Origin: Pyrus communis
Taxonomy: Eukaryota > Streptophyta > Magnoliopsida > Rosales > Rosaceae
Assembly: GCF_963583255.1 (NCBI RefSeq)
Contig: NC_084807.1
Location: 5,870,872 to 5,934,871, forward strand
Direction of reading: 5' to 3'
DNA length: 64,000 nt
The position numbers and the translations under genes were made by a program. The notes beneath the pieces were generated by a model that was not told the DNA's origin, ran no database searches, and saw nothing but the letters and a program-made list of their open reading frames with translations. Shown in pieces: positions 1-10,698 of this stretch; the stretch's first letter is position 1, and each line of letters begins with the position of its first letter.

Positions 1-1250
1 TCTTTGTTGGGTACTTGTCAATCTCTAAACCAGCCTGTATACAGAGCTCCAAAATGGCCGGGATTCGTGGGATTTCAAACCTCTCATCATGCCCAACTCT
101 TGGTTTTCCAACACGGTCATAAAGATGGAAGCATTTAGGAAAGGAAACCACATGTTGAACTCCTCCCTTCCTCCAAACATGTGTCGCACTCCTAAAACCA
201 CTGTTTGGGCCCGTACAAGTTCGTATTTCATGACCGACATGTCCAATGTGAAGTTCAGAGCAAAACCTGAGAATAATTATTTAAATTAGACGATGAACTA
301 ACAAGCATAAGGATATTATATTTCTGATCAGCATGGCATTCGGTAAATCAACCAACTACAGGAAATAGATTACGAGCCTGCATATTTATGTTAGCCATTG
401 ACTTAATAGTTTTCAGTACAATGTTTCCATGTGTTTCCATAGACTCTAAATATCTTCCCCAAACTAGCTGCACACCAGCCCTGCCATCCATACAGGAAAT
501 TGCTTTGACAAGTTGAAAGCACCAAGCAATACACATACAACATTGAGATTACAAGCCAGAAAGAGAATCTAAATGTTAGGCAAAGATATCCCTCCTACAT
601 TATCAATACAAGTCAACCTCAATAACTAACTGTTCAACCCCTTAAAAGATATAAATCCAACTAATAGATAAAAGGAGATTCCAGTGTATATGAGTCTAAA
701 TTCACGATCCTAAGCAATTTGGACAAAAGAGGAACCTCAATGTATAGGGATGCACAACTTTGGTTCACTAAGGTGAAATTGGCAAATAAGAGTTGACACA
801 TAAACTTGTAAACAAACTCAAGGAATGAAAACAAGGAAACAAAAAACAAAAGGCAACCTCTGGATACCTGCACCGTTGGACAGGAACAACTTGGACAAGT
901 TTTGACAGGCCAAACAGGAGGGACTTTCGAGCTTGGTAAACTTGATGAGCTACCTCAACCAATTCAGGGACCAACAATCCATTATCAGGTGGTTCTTCAA
1001 GCATCCTGCAAGGCTCAGCCTTCCGGGCTTCTTTCTCCTCCTTGGCCCTTCGAATCAAAACCTTCATGGGTATAGGGTAAGGCTTCCTTTCTGACATTTT
1101 TTTAGGAGGTCTTGGTACATCAGCATACAAAGGATCATCTGTTTCTCCTCCTACAGTAAGGGTTCTCTTGGATGTAAAACACGCCTTTTGATCAACAAGG
1201 CAACAAATTCTTGCAAAATGACAAGTCTTCCATATTATTCTTCTCTGCAT
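1..1250 (-). CDS. APO3: APO protein 3-like (mitochondrial), 5' part, truncated by window edge
   Basis: Two coding exons are visible: 1250-868 and 266-1, joined in phase (AG|G) across a GT-AG intron; the gene continues beyond base 1. The start at 1250 is the first ATG after an in-frame stop. The N-terminus (MQRRIIWK) is basic and presequence-like. Next come the family's proline/lysine-rich segment (YADVPRPPKK, ERKPYPIPMK), NGLLVPELVEVAH, and across the splice the Cys pair RCRFCSE, then GHEIRTCTGPNSGFRSATHV and ELCIQAGLEIDKYPTK. These are hallmarks of the plant APO (DUF794) family, whose members have two such zinc-binding-like repeats and act on organelle RNA; APO1 is known to promote chloroplast intron splicing. 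The N-terminus resembles what I remember of Arabidopsis APO3, hence mitochondrial targeting; the exact paralogue is inferred. Only the first repeat lies in the window. One change stands out: PRVGHDERF where family members usually read PRVVHDERF. Confidence 0.85.
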
Positions 1251-2690
1251 ACTGTGTGTAGAGTGTCTGCACCATTACACCCACCATTACACCCACCATT
1301 ACACAATTTGAAATAGAAAGGAGAATTAAAGTCAATCTAATAACAGTGCATTGGGTTATCAGGACTCAACTAATTTCATCTTTCAAGAATGCAAGCATAG
1401 TTCAATCGATTGCAATACTTCCAATGTAACACATAATATTTTCAGATGCATGTTTTAAAATCAAAGGATTAAAATCTGATCATTAGGCTACATTGTTGAA
1501 AAAAAAACGATAAACTCAGACAGCATGTACTTGGAATAACTTAGGTACAATACATTTGATATCCTTATGTTTTTTTATCTATTTCTTCTTTCGTTCAAAT
1601 ATAGATATAGGGGATTAGCTATAAATATCCGCTAAATCTTGAAATTTGAAGTTGCTCCTCCAACAACAACAACAACAACAAAGTCTTATCTCACTAAGTG
1701 GGGTCGGCTGTAAGAATCCTAGAACGCCACAGCGCTCAATTTTGTACCAAGTGTTTTGTTAGATCCAAATACTCCAAGTCTTATCTTACAGTATCTTTCC
1801 AAGTATTCCTAGATCTTCCTTTACCTCTTTGGCCCTGAGCCTTTGTCTTGTATTGGACTTTTTCAGGAACTAAGCTAGCTGGCTTGATTTAAGCTGGACT
1901 AAGTATTATCCTGCCTGCGTTGGGCGCAAGGCCGGACTAAAACTACAAAAAAATTTATTTTCAAAACAGGATTATTTTGATTTTCAAATATCTATTTGGG
2001 CACACGATTATCAATTATTCTTTACCAGTGTTTTGAAATACATTCATGGCGTAAAATAGCAACCCCTCGTTGTCATTACTAATAAGAAAACGGTCACCTG
2101 ATAAAAGTTTGAAACAAATCCACATAACTCACAATTAATTAAAGAAGAAAATAACACATCTCCAAGTATTTCCCTTTCCGAATTCCGCTGCCTCAAAGTT
2201 CAATTTGGTGGTGTTGGAGCTCAATCAACTAGTAAAAAATGTTGGCCTACTTGCTCCACATTGACTTCACTCCTCCTAGTTTTACAGTATCTAGTCATTC
2301 AGTTTAACTCAAAGTAGAGTATACAGTCACAACAATTCCTAAGCTTTGTTTTCATTGAGGCATTTCATCAAACACTTTAGGCGCATCCCAATGACAAAAT
2401 CTCGTCAAAATCGAAACATAATTTATATGAACAAAAATTATACACATTCAACTTATAACCTACTGATAAGAACTAATGACAGATAAATTGAATCGAAAAC
2501 ACGATTATGGACTTACCTCTTCAAATGAACAATTACTGCTGATATTTGAACCTTTCAACGTCCGGAAAAGAAGAGGGAGGGCTGCGCAACCACTCTTCAG
2601 GTTCTTCTGGTGCGAGGAAATGGTGGTGGCTGGGTGCGTCGGGGACGAAGAGGCTGCCCTGCCCTGCCCTGCCCTGCAGGTTTATTTTTC
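1251..2690 (-). promoter_or_regulatory. 5' UTR exon and UTR intron of the APO3-like gene
   Basis: A strong donor on the minus strand (GAG|GTAAGT, exon edge at 2517) pairs with an acceptor (TGCAG, about 1267-1269) 17 bases upstream of the ATG. This gives a roughly 1.25-kb intron in the 5' UTR. The UTR exon lies about 2517 to 2660-2690 and contains a CCCTG tandem run near 2656-2680. The transcription start is not determined. The intron hosts a LINE 3' end (separate entry). Confidence 0.5.
1656..1860 (-). mobile_element. RTE-type LINE, 3' terminal fragment with (TTG)n tail
   Basis: Read on the minus strand, this piece encodes the degenerate C-terminus of a plant RTE reverse transcriptase (a WRSRIL-like run, then ADPT and stop) and ends in a (TTG)n run, seen on the plus strand as CAACAACAA at 1658-1680. 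Plant RTE elements end in such short repeats instead of poly(A). It is 5'-truncated and lies in the 5' UTR intron of the APO3-like gene. The reverse-transcriptase relic at 40.6-41.6 kb looks like the same family. Confidence 0.7.
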
Positions 2691-3032
2691 GTTTTTTGCT
2701 TTCTTTGACATACTTATTCCAATTCTTTGACTTATTTATCCCCATTCCTTTGGTTTATCGTTGTAATTGGGAGTTTTTAGAGGGCTATAGTTGCCTTTTC
2801 AGCCTAGTTTTATTTTTCTTTTCAAAATTAGCTGAAATGAGAATTTTAATTATCAGAGTTCTAAGTAAGGTTATTCTAAATTGTTGGCAAATACGGTCGG
2901 AAAGAAATAATTTATTTTTTTTTTTTTTTGGTTTGGAGTACGTAGATATTTTATATTAAAATAAAAAAAAGTTTAGTTAAGCCACACAATAAACAATGTA
3001 AGGAAGGTTAATACAGGTACTGTTCCCCCGGA
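1861..3032. other. Non-coding stretch left of the RNase-H relic
   Basis: Up to about 2,690 this is UTR-intron and promoter-side sequence of the minus-strand APO3-like gene. From 2,700 to 3,030 it is AT-rich with a T-run at about 2,909-2,929. I see no supportable gene. Confidence 0.5.
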
Positions 3033-3039
3033 TCAAATC

Positions 3040-3515
3040 GTTGAATGGCATCCCCTGGAAGAGAAGGACATGATCAAGCTGAATTTTGACGGATCAATTT
3101 CCAAGGATCGGGCAACGGCGGCTTTTGTTCTCAGAAATTGTGACGGTCAGGTTATGGGAGCGGGTGCCTTCAATCTGGATGGGGTCACCATTACATTCGC
3201 TAAAGCAATGAGATTGAAAGAAGGCCTTTAAGTTGGCTTGGTCCAAGGGCTTCCAAAAGGTAGTGATTGAGGGCGATTCGAACCTTGTTATTGAGGCGGT
3301 GCAAGGTAACTGGGAGGTCCCTGGAGGATTAAAACTATCGTTGAGGATACCCATAGTCTTGCTTGCTCTTTCAACCGGGTTGTGTGGAAGCACATGTAAC
3401 AAGAGGCAAACTTTGTTGCGGATGCCTTTGCTCACCTTGGGCTGTTGATTGTGAATCCTCATATTTGAGATCATTGCTTGCCTTCTGCTGCGCTTAATGT
3501 CTTTAATTTCGATTG
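3040..3515 (+). pseudogene. RNase H-like (RVT_3) domain relic
   Basis: The forward translation starts EWHPLEEKDMIKLNFDGS and runs through RNCDGQVMGAGAFNLDGV to FAKAMRLKEGL, then hits a stop near 3230. After a frame change it resumes as LAWSKGFQKVVIEGDSNLVI and later FVADAFAHLGLL. This is the plant RNase H-like domain found at the end of many LINE polyproteins and in solo 'putative ribonuclease H' genes. The Asp motifs (NFDGS, EGDS) survive. The usual AEA/LREGL glutamate position reads AKAMRLKEGL, so one catalytic acid is lost. With frameshifts and stops this is a dead copy. A T-rich, A-rich 3' end follows at 3540-3590. Confidence 0.75.
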
Positions 3516-3589
3516 AATCAGTAACGGTTGTAATAGAAGTTTTTGTCTTTAATAAATTTCTTTCTTGATCAAAAGAAAAATTATCCATG

Positions 3590-4679
3590 ATGTATTGACC
3601 ACTTTATCCATCAAGCATTAACGATATATCGACAAAGTTCAAAGATTGTATCATTCATTGATTTGTATTTTCATCGTGTTAGCTGCTTTCGACTAATTTA
3701 TCTTCTTTTTTTATTTATTGGTTGATCAAATACAATGCTTGGTTTCATGCGTAAGGAGTAATTTTGACATGACGGTTTTAGCGTACAAAGGTCATGATTT
3801 GTATTGTTTATTTTCTTTATTATCATTCAAATGTCATCTCTAAAAAAATTTCATTCAATATGAAAACTGCTAAGTTGACGGTTAATCATAAGATATTACT
3901 TATTATTATAAACATCGATTTGTTCAAAACATACAAATGACAAAAAATTAACGGATTGGGTTATAAAGTTTGTATGATGAAACAATGTCACATTATCATA
4001 CCAAGACGAATGACTTCCTGTAAAGTATTAACCAAATTTGACATATTAGCTCACGCTTTCATAATTTATTTCAACTTGTTTTCACTTTCGAATTTTTGTT
4101 TCCATTCTTTTTTCTTATTTTTCCCCTTTCTCTCATCACCCTTCTTTTTTCACCAAGTCTTTCGTATATGTACATTCCTATTTCAAGCACAAAAAATTAA
4201 AAATTAAATTCTAAAAATGAAATGATTATAAATAAATTAAAAAAAATCTGGTCCTCTTACTCTTAGCCAAGAATATATAGAAATATTGAACTAACTAATG
4301 CATATTTAAATGGTTTTGGTTAACTCAAAGAAAATGATAGGGAGACTGTATTTTGATAGACCATATTATTCCATTTCTCTAACAATGTGAGACTTACTTG
4401 TATTGGTTGATCATACTTATAATAAACCAGTAATATAAGTGATCTACCAAAATATGATTTTCCTAGAATTATTCTAACCAAAAACCCTAGTTCATACAAA
4501 GTGAAAATGTCTTTTTTTTATTTCTCTAATAGTTTCTCTCCTTTTTGGTACCAAATTTGGCCTCTAGGACGTTCTACAGTCCATACTTTGGACTTATATT
4601 ATTAGTGGGAAATTAAAGAAACAATTGCATCGGCTAGATTAGTCTACTCTATTTTTTTATTTTTTTTGTTGTCAACCTA
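3590..4679. other. AT-rich intergenic DNA
   Basis: No gene or clear repeat boundary found. There is a pyrimidine-rich tract around 4080-4160. Confidence 0.4.
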
Positions 4680-7505
4680 CACTAGTACAAAAAATACTTT
4701 GGGTGACGTAGGTCCTTCGTCGTGCAAAGTCAAAAAAACGTCGCGCAAAAATTTGCGTGACGAACCTTCGTCGCGCGACAAGCGTCGCGCCACGCCTGTG
4801 AAAGAAGGTTTTGCGCGACGAAGAAGTTACATGCGTCACGCAAAGTGGGTTGGCGTGACATAGGATGCGTCACGCAAAGTGGGTTGGCGTCACTCAAAGA
4901 CACTTTGCGTGACACATACCTACGTCACGCAAACCCACTTTGCGTGACCTATGGAACTTTTTCGTCGCGCAAACTTTTTATGTTTTAATTTTTTTTTAAT
5001 TTTTTTGACAAAAATATTTTGGATTTATTAATATTTTTGATTTAATTTTTAATAAATATTGTAATTATTCTAAACAATAAACCAAGAAAAAGTTTAATTA
5101 TAAACCATATGAAAATGTGCATACAAGATGTCTAAACAAAAAAAGAAAAAACTACAACAAGTAGTCTTCTAGGTTTGAAAACTACTGGGTATCGGGTAGG
5201 TGAGGTGGCTGGTAGGTCGAAGGTGGAGTAAGATCAGGTGCTGGCAGCTGGATTTGGAGACCGGACACCGCTAAGGCCTGTACAATCATACTCATCTGGG
5301 CCCTCATCTGCTCGTTCTCAGCTCTCATCTGCTCGTTCTCAGCCTTTATATGCTCGCTCTGGGCCCTCATCTGCTCGCCCTGGGCCTTTATCTGCTCGTC
5401 CTGGGCTACAAGCTGACCTTTTAGGGTTGTCACTTCCTCCTTCAGGGTGTTGACCTCTCCTGTGGTCGATTTGGAAGAAGAGGCACCCGTCTCACGAACC
5501 CGCGCCTTCCCCATACCCCGAACAACCTTGTCATGACGACGACCGTACTTTTGATCCAGGACCTCAATCATGATCTGAAAACCTACATCCTCGGGTAAAG
5601 TGACGTCCTCCATCGGGGTTTCCGGGAGAAGTTGCGATGTTGCTTCTTGGAGAACAGCATCGCCCTTTTCCACCATAGTAGCCTGTAATAATAAAGAAAA
5701 AACATATAATGGTTAATAACAAAATATATATAATATTTGAACGATTCATAAATATAAGAATAATAACAATTACATCTACTTACATGAAGCTGCTCAACGA
5801 TCTCATTGCCAGGTCGAACGTAAACGTCCTTGAACACGTCGATCTCAGGGAACTTAGAACCCTCCTAAAAAAAAAAAACATTAGGAAAATTTTATTAATC
5901 AATAATAAAAAATAAATTGTATAAAATTTCAAAATTAATATACTTTTACCTGACATCGTGTCTCAAGCCTATACGAAAAGGGCTTCGAACCGGAATGGTG
6001 GAGAAGTGTCTTAGAGTCCCGAGCTATCTTTCCAGCAACAGATTTCTTCTGTTAAACACACAATATACATGTTAGTGCGACTATTTGAAAGAAATTATTT
6101 TAAAAAGCTTAAAAAAATAACTAAAACTTTAATGAATTATTATTAAAATATTAAGTACATACCACAAATTTTGGGTCTGTAAAATGGTTGCAGAGCCATT
6201 CCCAATCCTCTGGCCGGTCCTCCAACTCGGATGGGCAACCCTCTAGGCGAGCAACCTCCCCTAATAGTATATCACTAGCAATGGTGCCCGCGCGATGCTG
6301 CGGGTTTTAAAACCATATTAAACATGCAGAGAGTTCTAAATACCTATGATATACAACACTATTTGCATTCATGTGGAAATCTATTTACAACGATATGTTC
6401 AACAACTAACATATATGTGCCTATATCGTAGTCATTGGTTTCTGGTGCGAAGTTCACGGATTTGCAGAACCATAAGGGAAGAATTGTTGTACAAAGTTGT
6501 ATATACTACTACAACTATTAAAATTAAAACAAAATTCAAGTTTTTGTATTGAAATTTAATTGGGTTTATGCGATAATTAATCGCTCAAACAAAAAAAATT
6601 GATAAAATGAATTGATGATGTTACCTCAAATTGTCCAGAATTGCTAACGGAGGGGATGAGCTTTGCAATGTGAAGGGATACATCATTGTCATTGTTAATC
6701 AAGTATTTAGTAACTTCTGTAGAAACTTCAATTACATCTTCATGTTCCATGTTGAATGACTCCTTTTTGTGTTTAATCAGAAGCGTACAAACACATTGTT
6801 CTGAAATTACAAAACAACAATAAAATGAAGATATTACAGCTTTTGATAATATAATATAAAAAATTGTCTTAAAGAAGATATTAGATGCTAATCTCAAAAG
6901 AAATTATAGCTGCTTGAGAAATCTTCTTCAACCTGAGAGAAGCAGAAGAAGAGTGCCACCCGTCCCCTTCCTTTCTACGACGGCGGACACTCAGGCGACG
7001 AATCTAACGATATAAACAGAACACCCTAAATTAGATAAACAAAATTCATACGCAAATTCCATCTGAATATCGAAAGTTGTCAGCAAGATTCTATCACCTA
7101 TGCAAATATCTCCATCATCATCACATTCAAATCAACTTTAGTTAATTGAATTAACTTTAATAATTGTAATAGGAAGTAATGATTATGTCCAACCTTCGGG
7201 ACAACATTTGTAGGCTATATCTGCAAAAAAGTACTAAAAAAGTAGAAAAACTCACCAACGAACGCCAGGCATTAAAAAAAGGGACCTTGATAAAATCAAA
7301 AAACCAACAAAATTCGTATCAACAGGAGATAAGATAAGGTGTAATAATGAGGCTACATACCTATTTTTCGCTTGGAAAAATTGAAAAAAAGCGCCTATTT
7401 TTCGCTATGGACCGCCAAAATTATCAATTCGCGTGACGTATGTATACAATTCGACGTCACGCAAAGTGGTTTTGCGCGACGATTAAAGCGTCGCGCAAGG
7501 TTTTT
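4680..7505 (-). mobile_element. CACTA (En/Spm-like) transposon remnant
   Basis: The left end starts with CACTAGTACAAAAAA at 4680, the typical CACTA terminus. It is followed by a roughly 280-bp subterminal block of short direct and inverted repeats (GCGTGACG, TCGCGC, CGTCACGCAAAG). A matching block reappears at 7430-7500. Between them lies a transposase-like gene on the minus strand. I could not find the mirror terminus (ending CTAGTG) or a 3-bp target duplication on the right, so the right boundary is only the last recognisable subterminal repeat. No TnpD/TPase-like large ORF is present, so the copy is non-autonomous or deleted. Confidence 0.65.
5182..6297 (-). pseudogene. CACTA-associated Transposase_24-type protein, C-terminal exons
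   Basis: Four exons join in phase on the minus strand: 6297-6163 (EDWEWLCNHFTDPKFV), 6048-5950 (KKSVAGKIARDSKTLLHHSG), 5864-5784 (EIDVFKDVYVRP), and 5682-5182 ending in a stop. All have GT-AG borders. The LHHSGSKPFSYRLE segment corresponds to the THxxGSKSF-like core of the plant En/Spm 'Transposase_24' family. Downstream, EDVGFQIMIEVLDQKYGRRH and VRGMGKARVRETGASSS match its C-terminal part. Residues of the last exon then form a low-complexity run built on EQMRAE/EQIKAQ heptad-like repeats, probably a coiled coil. The first exon is not placed; a possible upstream exon at 6804-6626 reads EHEDVIEVSTEVTKYLINND, but I do not recognise it. Because the element is incomplete I call this a gene fragment. 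Confidence 0.65.
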
Positions 7506-7900
7506 TTATTTTTTTTTAAAGTATTAAAAAAATTACCAAAAATGTGACTTTACTCCTTTCAAGTTCAATTTTTATTTCACATAAACCCCACAATAATATA
7601 TTATTCTAAAAAAAACCCATAATAATTTTTTTTACATATATATCATTCAATTTCTTAAGTGTTATAAGCACAAAATAAATAAATTAAAATCTACTTAGTA
7701 AATACATATACCATTGCACTTGATGGGAAACACATTGTACGAAACTAGTTTCAACGATCCAACCGTCAAACTTGTTTGTATATGCTTCGAGATCGCATAC
7801 GCCAAAAATAGGAAAAATAACGATTTAACGGTAGTTTTAACGCCAATTTTGATGATTTTTTACAGCTACACTCCTTGACCCTATATGGAGTGTAAATTTC
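7506..7900. other. AT-rich DNA right of the CACTA remnant
   Basis: No gene seen. The segment at about 7,740-7,890 looks like dispersed repetitive DNA, but I cannot assign it. Confidence 0.3.
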
Positions 7901-7914
7901 ATCTTCTCCTTGGT

Positions 7915-8330
7915 GATTGCATTGAGGCTTGATCTTGGTGATTCCACAGGCTTACTCGTGAACTGGGCTGGAAGATTCTTTTGGTTTCCTCCAATCGTTG
8001 ATTTTCCACAGGCTACTCTTGAACTGGGCTGGAAGATTCTTTTGGTCTCCCCCGAAGGTCTGAGCTTACTCTTTTTATCTGTTTCTTTGTTCAATCTCTC
8101 CAATTCGTATTGAAGAGGATTAGAGGATAACTCAGCATATGCAGTTGTTGCTTGTCTCCACATGCTTCAATGTATCATTTTCACTTGCTTTACTTGCTCC
8201 CATTTGCAGAAGTGGTCCCTTCTCTGGAAGTGTATCAACCGTTGAAGATGACTACTCGAGAGCAAAGCTAGGTAACCAACCAGGGAATAGATTACAAGCA
8301 GTCGGTTCCAGATCGGAAGACTGACTCCAA
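7915..8330 (-). other. Possible gene fragment with internal 62-bp direct duplication
   Basis: The minus strand has interrupted coding-like stretches (8330-8200: TVDTLPEKGPLLQMGASKAS; 8150-7850: LERLNKETDKKSKLRPS) split by frame changes. I do not recognise the protein. Within it, a roughly 62-bp unit is directly repeated (about 7,932-7,993 and 7,996-8,056), each copy holding GAACTGGGCTGGAAGATTCT. It may be a decayed gene exon or transposon-captured piece. Confidence 0.25.
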
Positions 8331-9189
8331 GTGCCGGCTGATTGCTTCTTTCACTTTGCCATGCGAGTAAGAACAAGGACAAAGAAAAAGACAGGGAAAG
8401 AGCATGATATGAGATACTTTTGCTTTTGACCTTGATGATATGAGATACTTATGAGTTGGTATACAAATGTCATGCAAATTAAGTACCTGGCATATACATG
8501 TCCATCCTCTTTTTTCTTTTTTGGACTATCATATACGTATATAAATGTACATATACGAATCGATACATACATACATACATATATATATTTATATTTTCTT
8601 GTCGAAAGAAAAGTACAAGATAAATTTTCTAAAAATAAAAAGAACAATACTACAATATGAGAAAAAAAGGGAATGTTATTGGTTTCTGGAGTATAAATAG
8701 AAGGAAAGCATTCATACCGGATCAAAATTATGTAAAGTAGGGTATTGTTTCTAAAGTCGTAGGCGGCCATTGTTCAATTCAGATAGAAGACGTCTGCGAC
8801 TTTAGAACAACAACTATCAGGCCGTGCCTCGCTCGTGAACAACTTCGGTGCCTCTCTTGGTTTCACGAGGACCAGGTTTATCTAATCCCTTCCCTTGTTA
8901 ATAACATTTTTCCATTTAATCATTCTATGTTTTATGCATGTCATATGTGTTTTACAGCTCAAATGGCTATAATTATGATGTATGGGAGGAAATTGAGTAA
9001 AATGATTAATAAAATCTAAAGATTCAATTGCTTTGCGTGCGTATTGTGTCTACGTATGAACATGTTGGATAATAATACCAAATGTTCAAGCTTTTTGGTA
9101 TTATGGAGAATGAGGAAATAGGGTTTAAGATCATGGATTGGAATCCATCCAATATAACAAAATAGATAATAACAAAGTGCAGCTTAGTG

Positions 9190-9670
9190 GCTAAGGAAAT
9201 ATTATGTGACACCAAATTAATAGTTTTTTTGTGTCAAAATATATGTGCTCGTTTGAAACTACTTTTAAAATGATTGAAAACACTTTGTATGAAAATGTTT
9301 TCGAAACCAATCTTTAGTAAAAAAAAATACAAGTGAATCATGAAAAAATACTTGAAATGTTTCCTATAAGAAGCACTTTAAGTGCTTTTAGAGTCAAGAA
9401 ATTTATTTTCTAAATGCTTTGAGTCATTTTAAAAATATTTTCAAACGAGTCATCATTTGCGCAAATAAGAGTTCCTTTTTCTTTGACCAGAAAAAAAAAA
9501 AAGATAGAGGGAGAGTTCTTTCTCCTATACTTCAATTCAGATCGAAGCTAAGAAAATATTAGGTGACGCCAAATTAACAGTTTTTTGTGCCAAGAATATA
9601 CGTCACTTGTGCAAATAAGTGTTCCTGAAAAACTCTTTTTTCTGTACTTTAATTCAGATCGAGACTGGTG
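9190..9670. repeat. Interspersed direct repeats around a MITE
   Basis: The sequence at 9,195-9,245 (GTGACACCAAATTAATAG) recurs at 9,555-9,605 (GTGACGCCAAATTAACAG). The stretch at 9,455-9,550 (GCAAATAAGAGTTCC, then TTCAATTCAGATCGA) recurs at 9,612-9,665. The pattern suggests a local duplication that was later broken by the MITE at 9,248-9,452. Confidence 0.5.
9248..9452. repeat. MITE with TGCTCGTTTGAAA-type inverted ends
   Basis: The left end reads GCTCGTTTGAAACTACTTTT and the right end TTTTCAAACGAGTC, inverted copies of each other, enclosing about 200 bp of AT-rich DNA. A truncated relative lies at about 30,700-30,820 just upstream of SEC23. The superfamily is not determined because I see no certain target duplication. 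Confidence 0.55.
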
Positions 9671-10616
9671 GTGTATTTGTTTTCTTTTCAACAACACGTA
9701 CGTGTGATGACATGACAGTTTAGGTAGCTTAGGAATTTTATAACTAAGCAAGCTTTAGACTTTAATCAGATAATGTTAAGCCATGAAAAGCATTCACTTA
9801 GAGAGTTGATGTATTTTTGCTTTCCTATTTCAATTAAACAATACATGAAATCGTGACTTTCCTCCACTCGTTTTCAGTTTCAATTAAGCAATACACCAAC
9901 ATAAGCACTGCCTGGCTAGTGCCTACATCCAAATACAATTTTGACTTAAGTTCAAGACAACATGGGTATACATTACCCTTGTCTTGAATTTTTTTTTATT
10001 TAGTGGTTGGGTTAAGTAAGCAATAATGTTCCGCACACACCGTGTTAGTCAATCATTTATTCGATTTAAGCTTAGGCGGACCTCATTTAATGAACAAACT
10101 AGATGAAAAATGGTTGGTCTTCATGCCTTTCGCTACCAAAGTCGTAATTAGGACCCAATTTTTTGGGGAATAAGGATATATTAGCACTAAACGGTGAGAG
10201 GAATAAATTAGTTTTGATCTTGGCATTCATGAGGTTTGAAGTTAAGACTTCTTACTTACAGGTAAAGAGATTTACTGTCGTTTAAATGAGACATGTAAAT
10301 TACTGGCATTTAATCTGATTAAATCCATGAGATTCGATATTGTATTCAATAAAAACTTTTTTCCTTTCTTTGCTATCAAGCAAAAAAGAAAACATCACAA
10401 ATCAGATCCCGTTTGAATGCAACGCGGTTAGTTCAATTTGAGCACTGTAATTTTACTAATTTGTGCGTACATTTTGGAGGGTGACAAGGAAAAATCACAT
10501 TTTTGGTGCAATATTACAGTGCCGATTTATTATCATAAAAATGTTTGTCTTTACACGTAAACTCACAGCAAGCACTGATTGTAAAAACGCAGGAGAGGAT
10601 ACTCTCAGAAAACCCA
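9670..10616. other. Intergenic and promoter region upstream of the MLO1-like gene
   Basis: AT-rich with no gene seen. The promoter of the MLO1-like gene should lie in its right part. Confidence 0.4.
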
Positions 10617-10656
10617 GAAAAAGAAGAAGAAGAAGAAGAAGAAGAAGAAGAAGAGA
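10617..10656 (+). repeat. (GAA)n microsatellite in the 5' UTR of the MLO1-like gene
   Basis: About eleven GAA units end roughly 45 bases upstream of the ATG. They are followed by an A-rich leader (AAATAAATAAAAAATAAA). Confidence 0.85.
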
Positions 10657-10698
10657 AAAGGTCCCAAAAAATAAATAAAAAATAAAAAAGGTAAAAAA

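Noticed and set aside
3094..3588. Minus-strand ORF of 164 codons
   Set aside because: It is the antisense shadow of the RNase H-like relic on the plus strand.
8451..8770. ORFs rich in Tyr/Ile/Phe around 8.4-8.8 kb
   Set aside because: They follow ATACATAC-type simple sequence, with no family features or splice partners.
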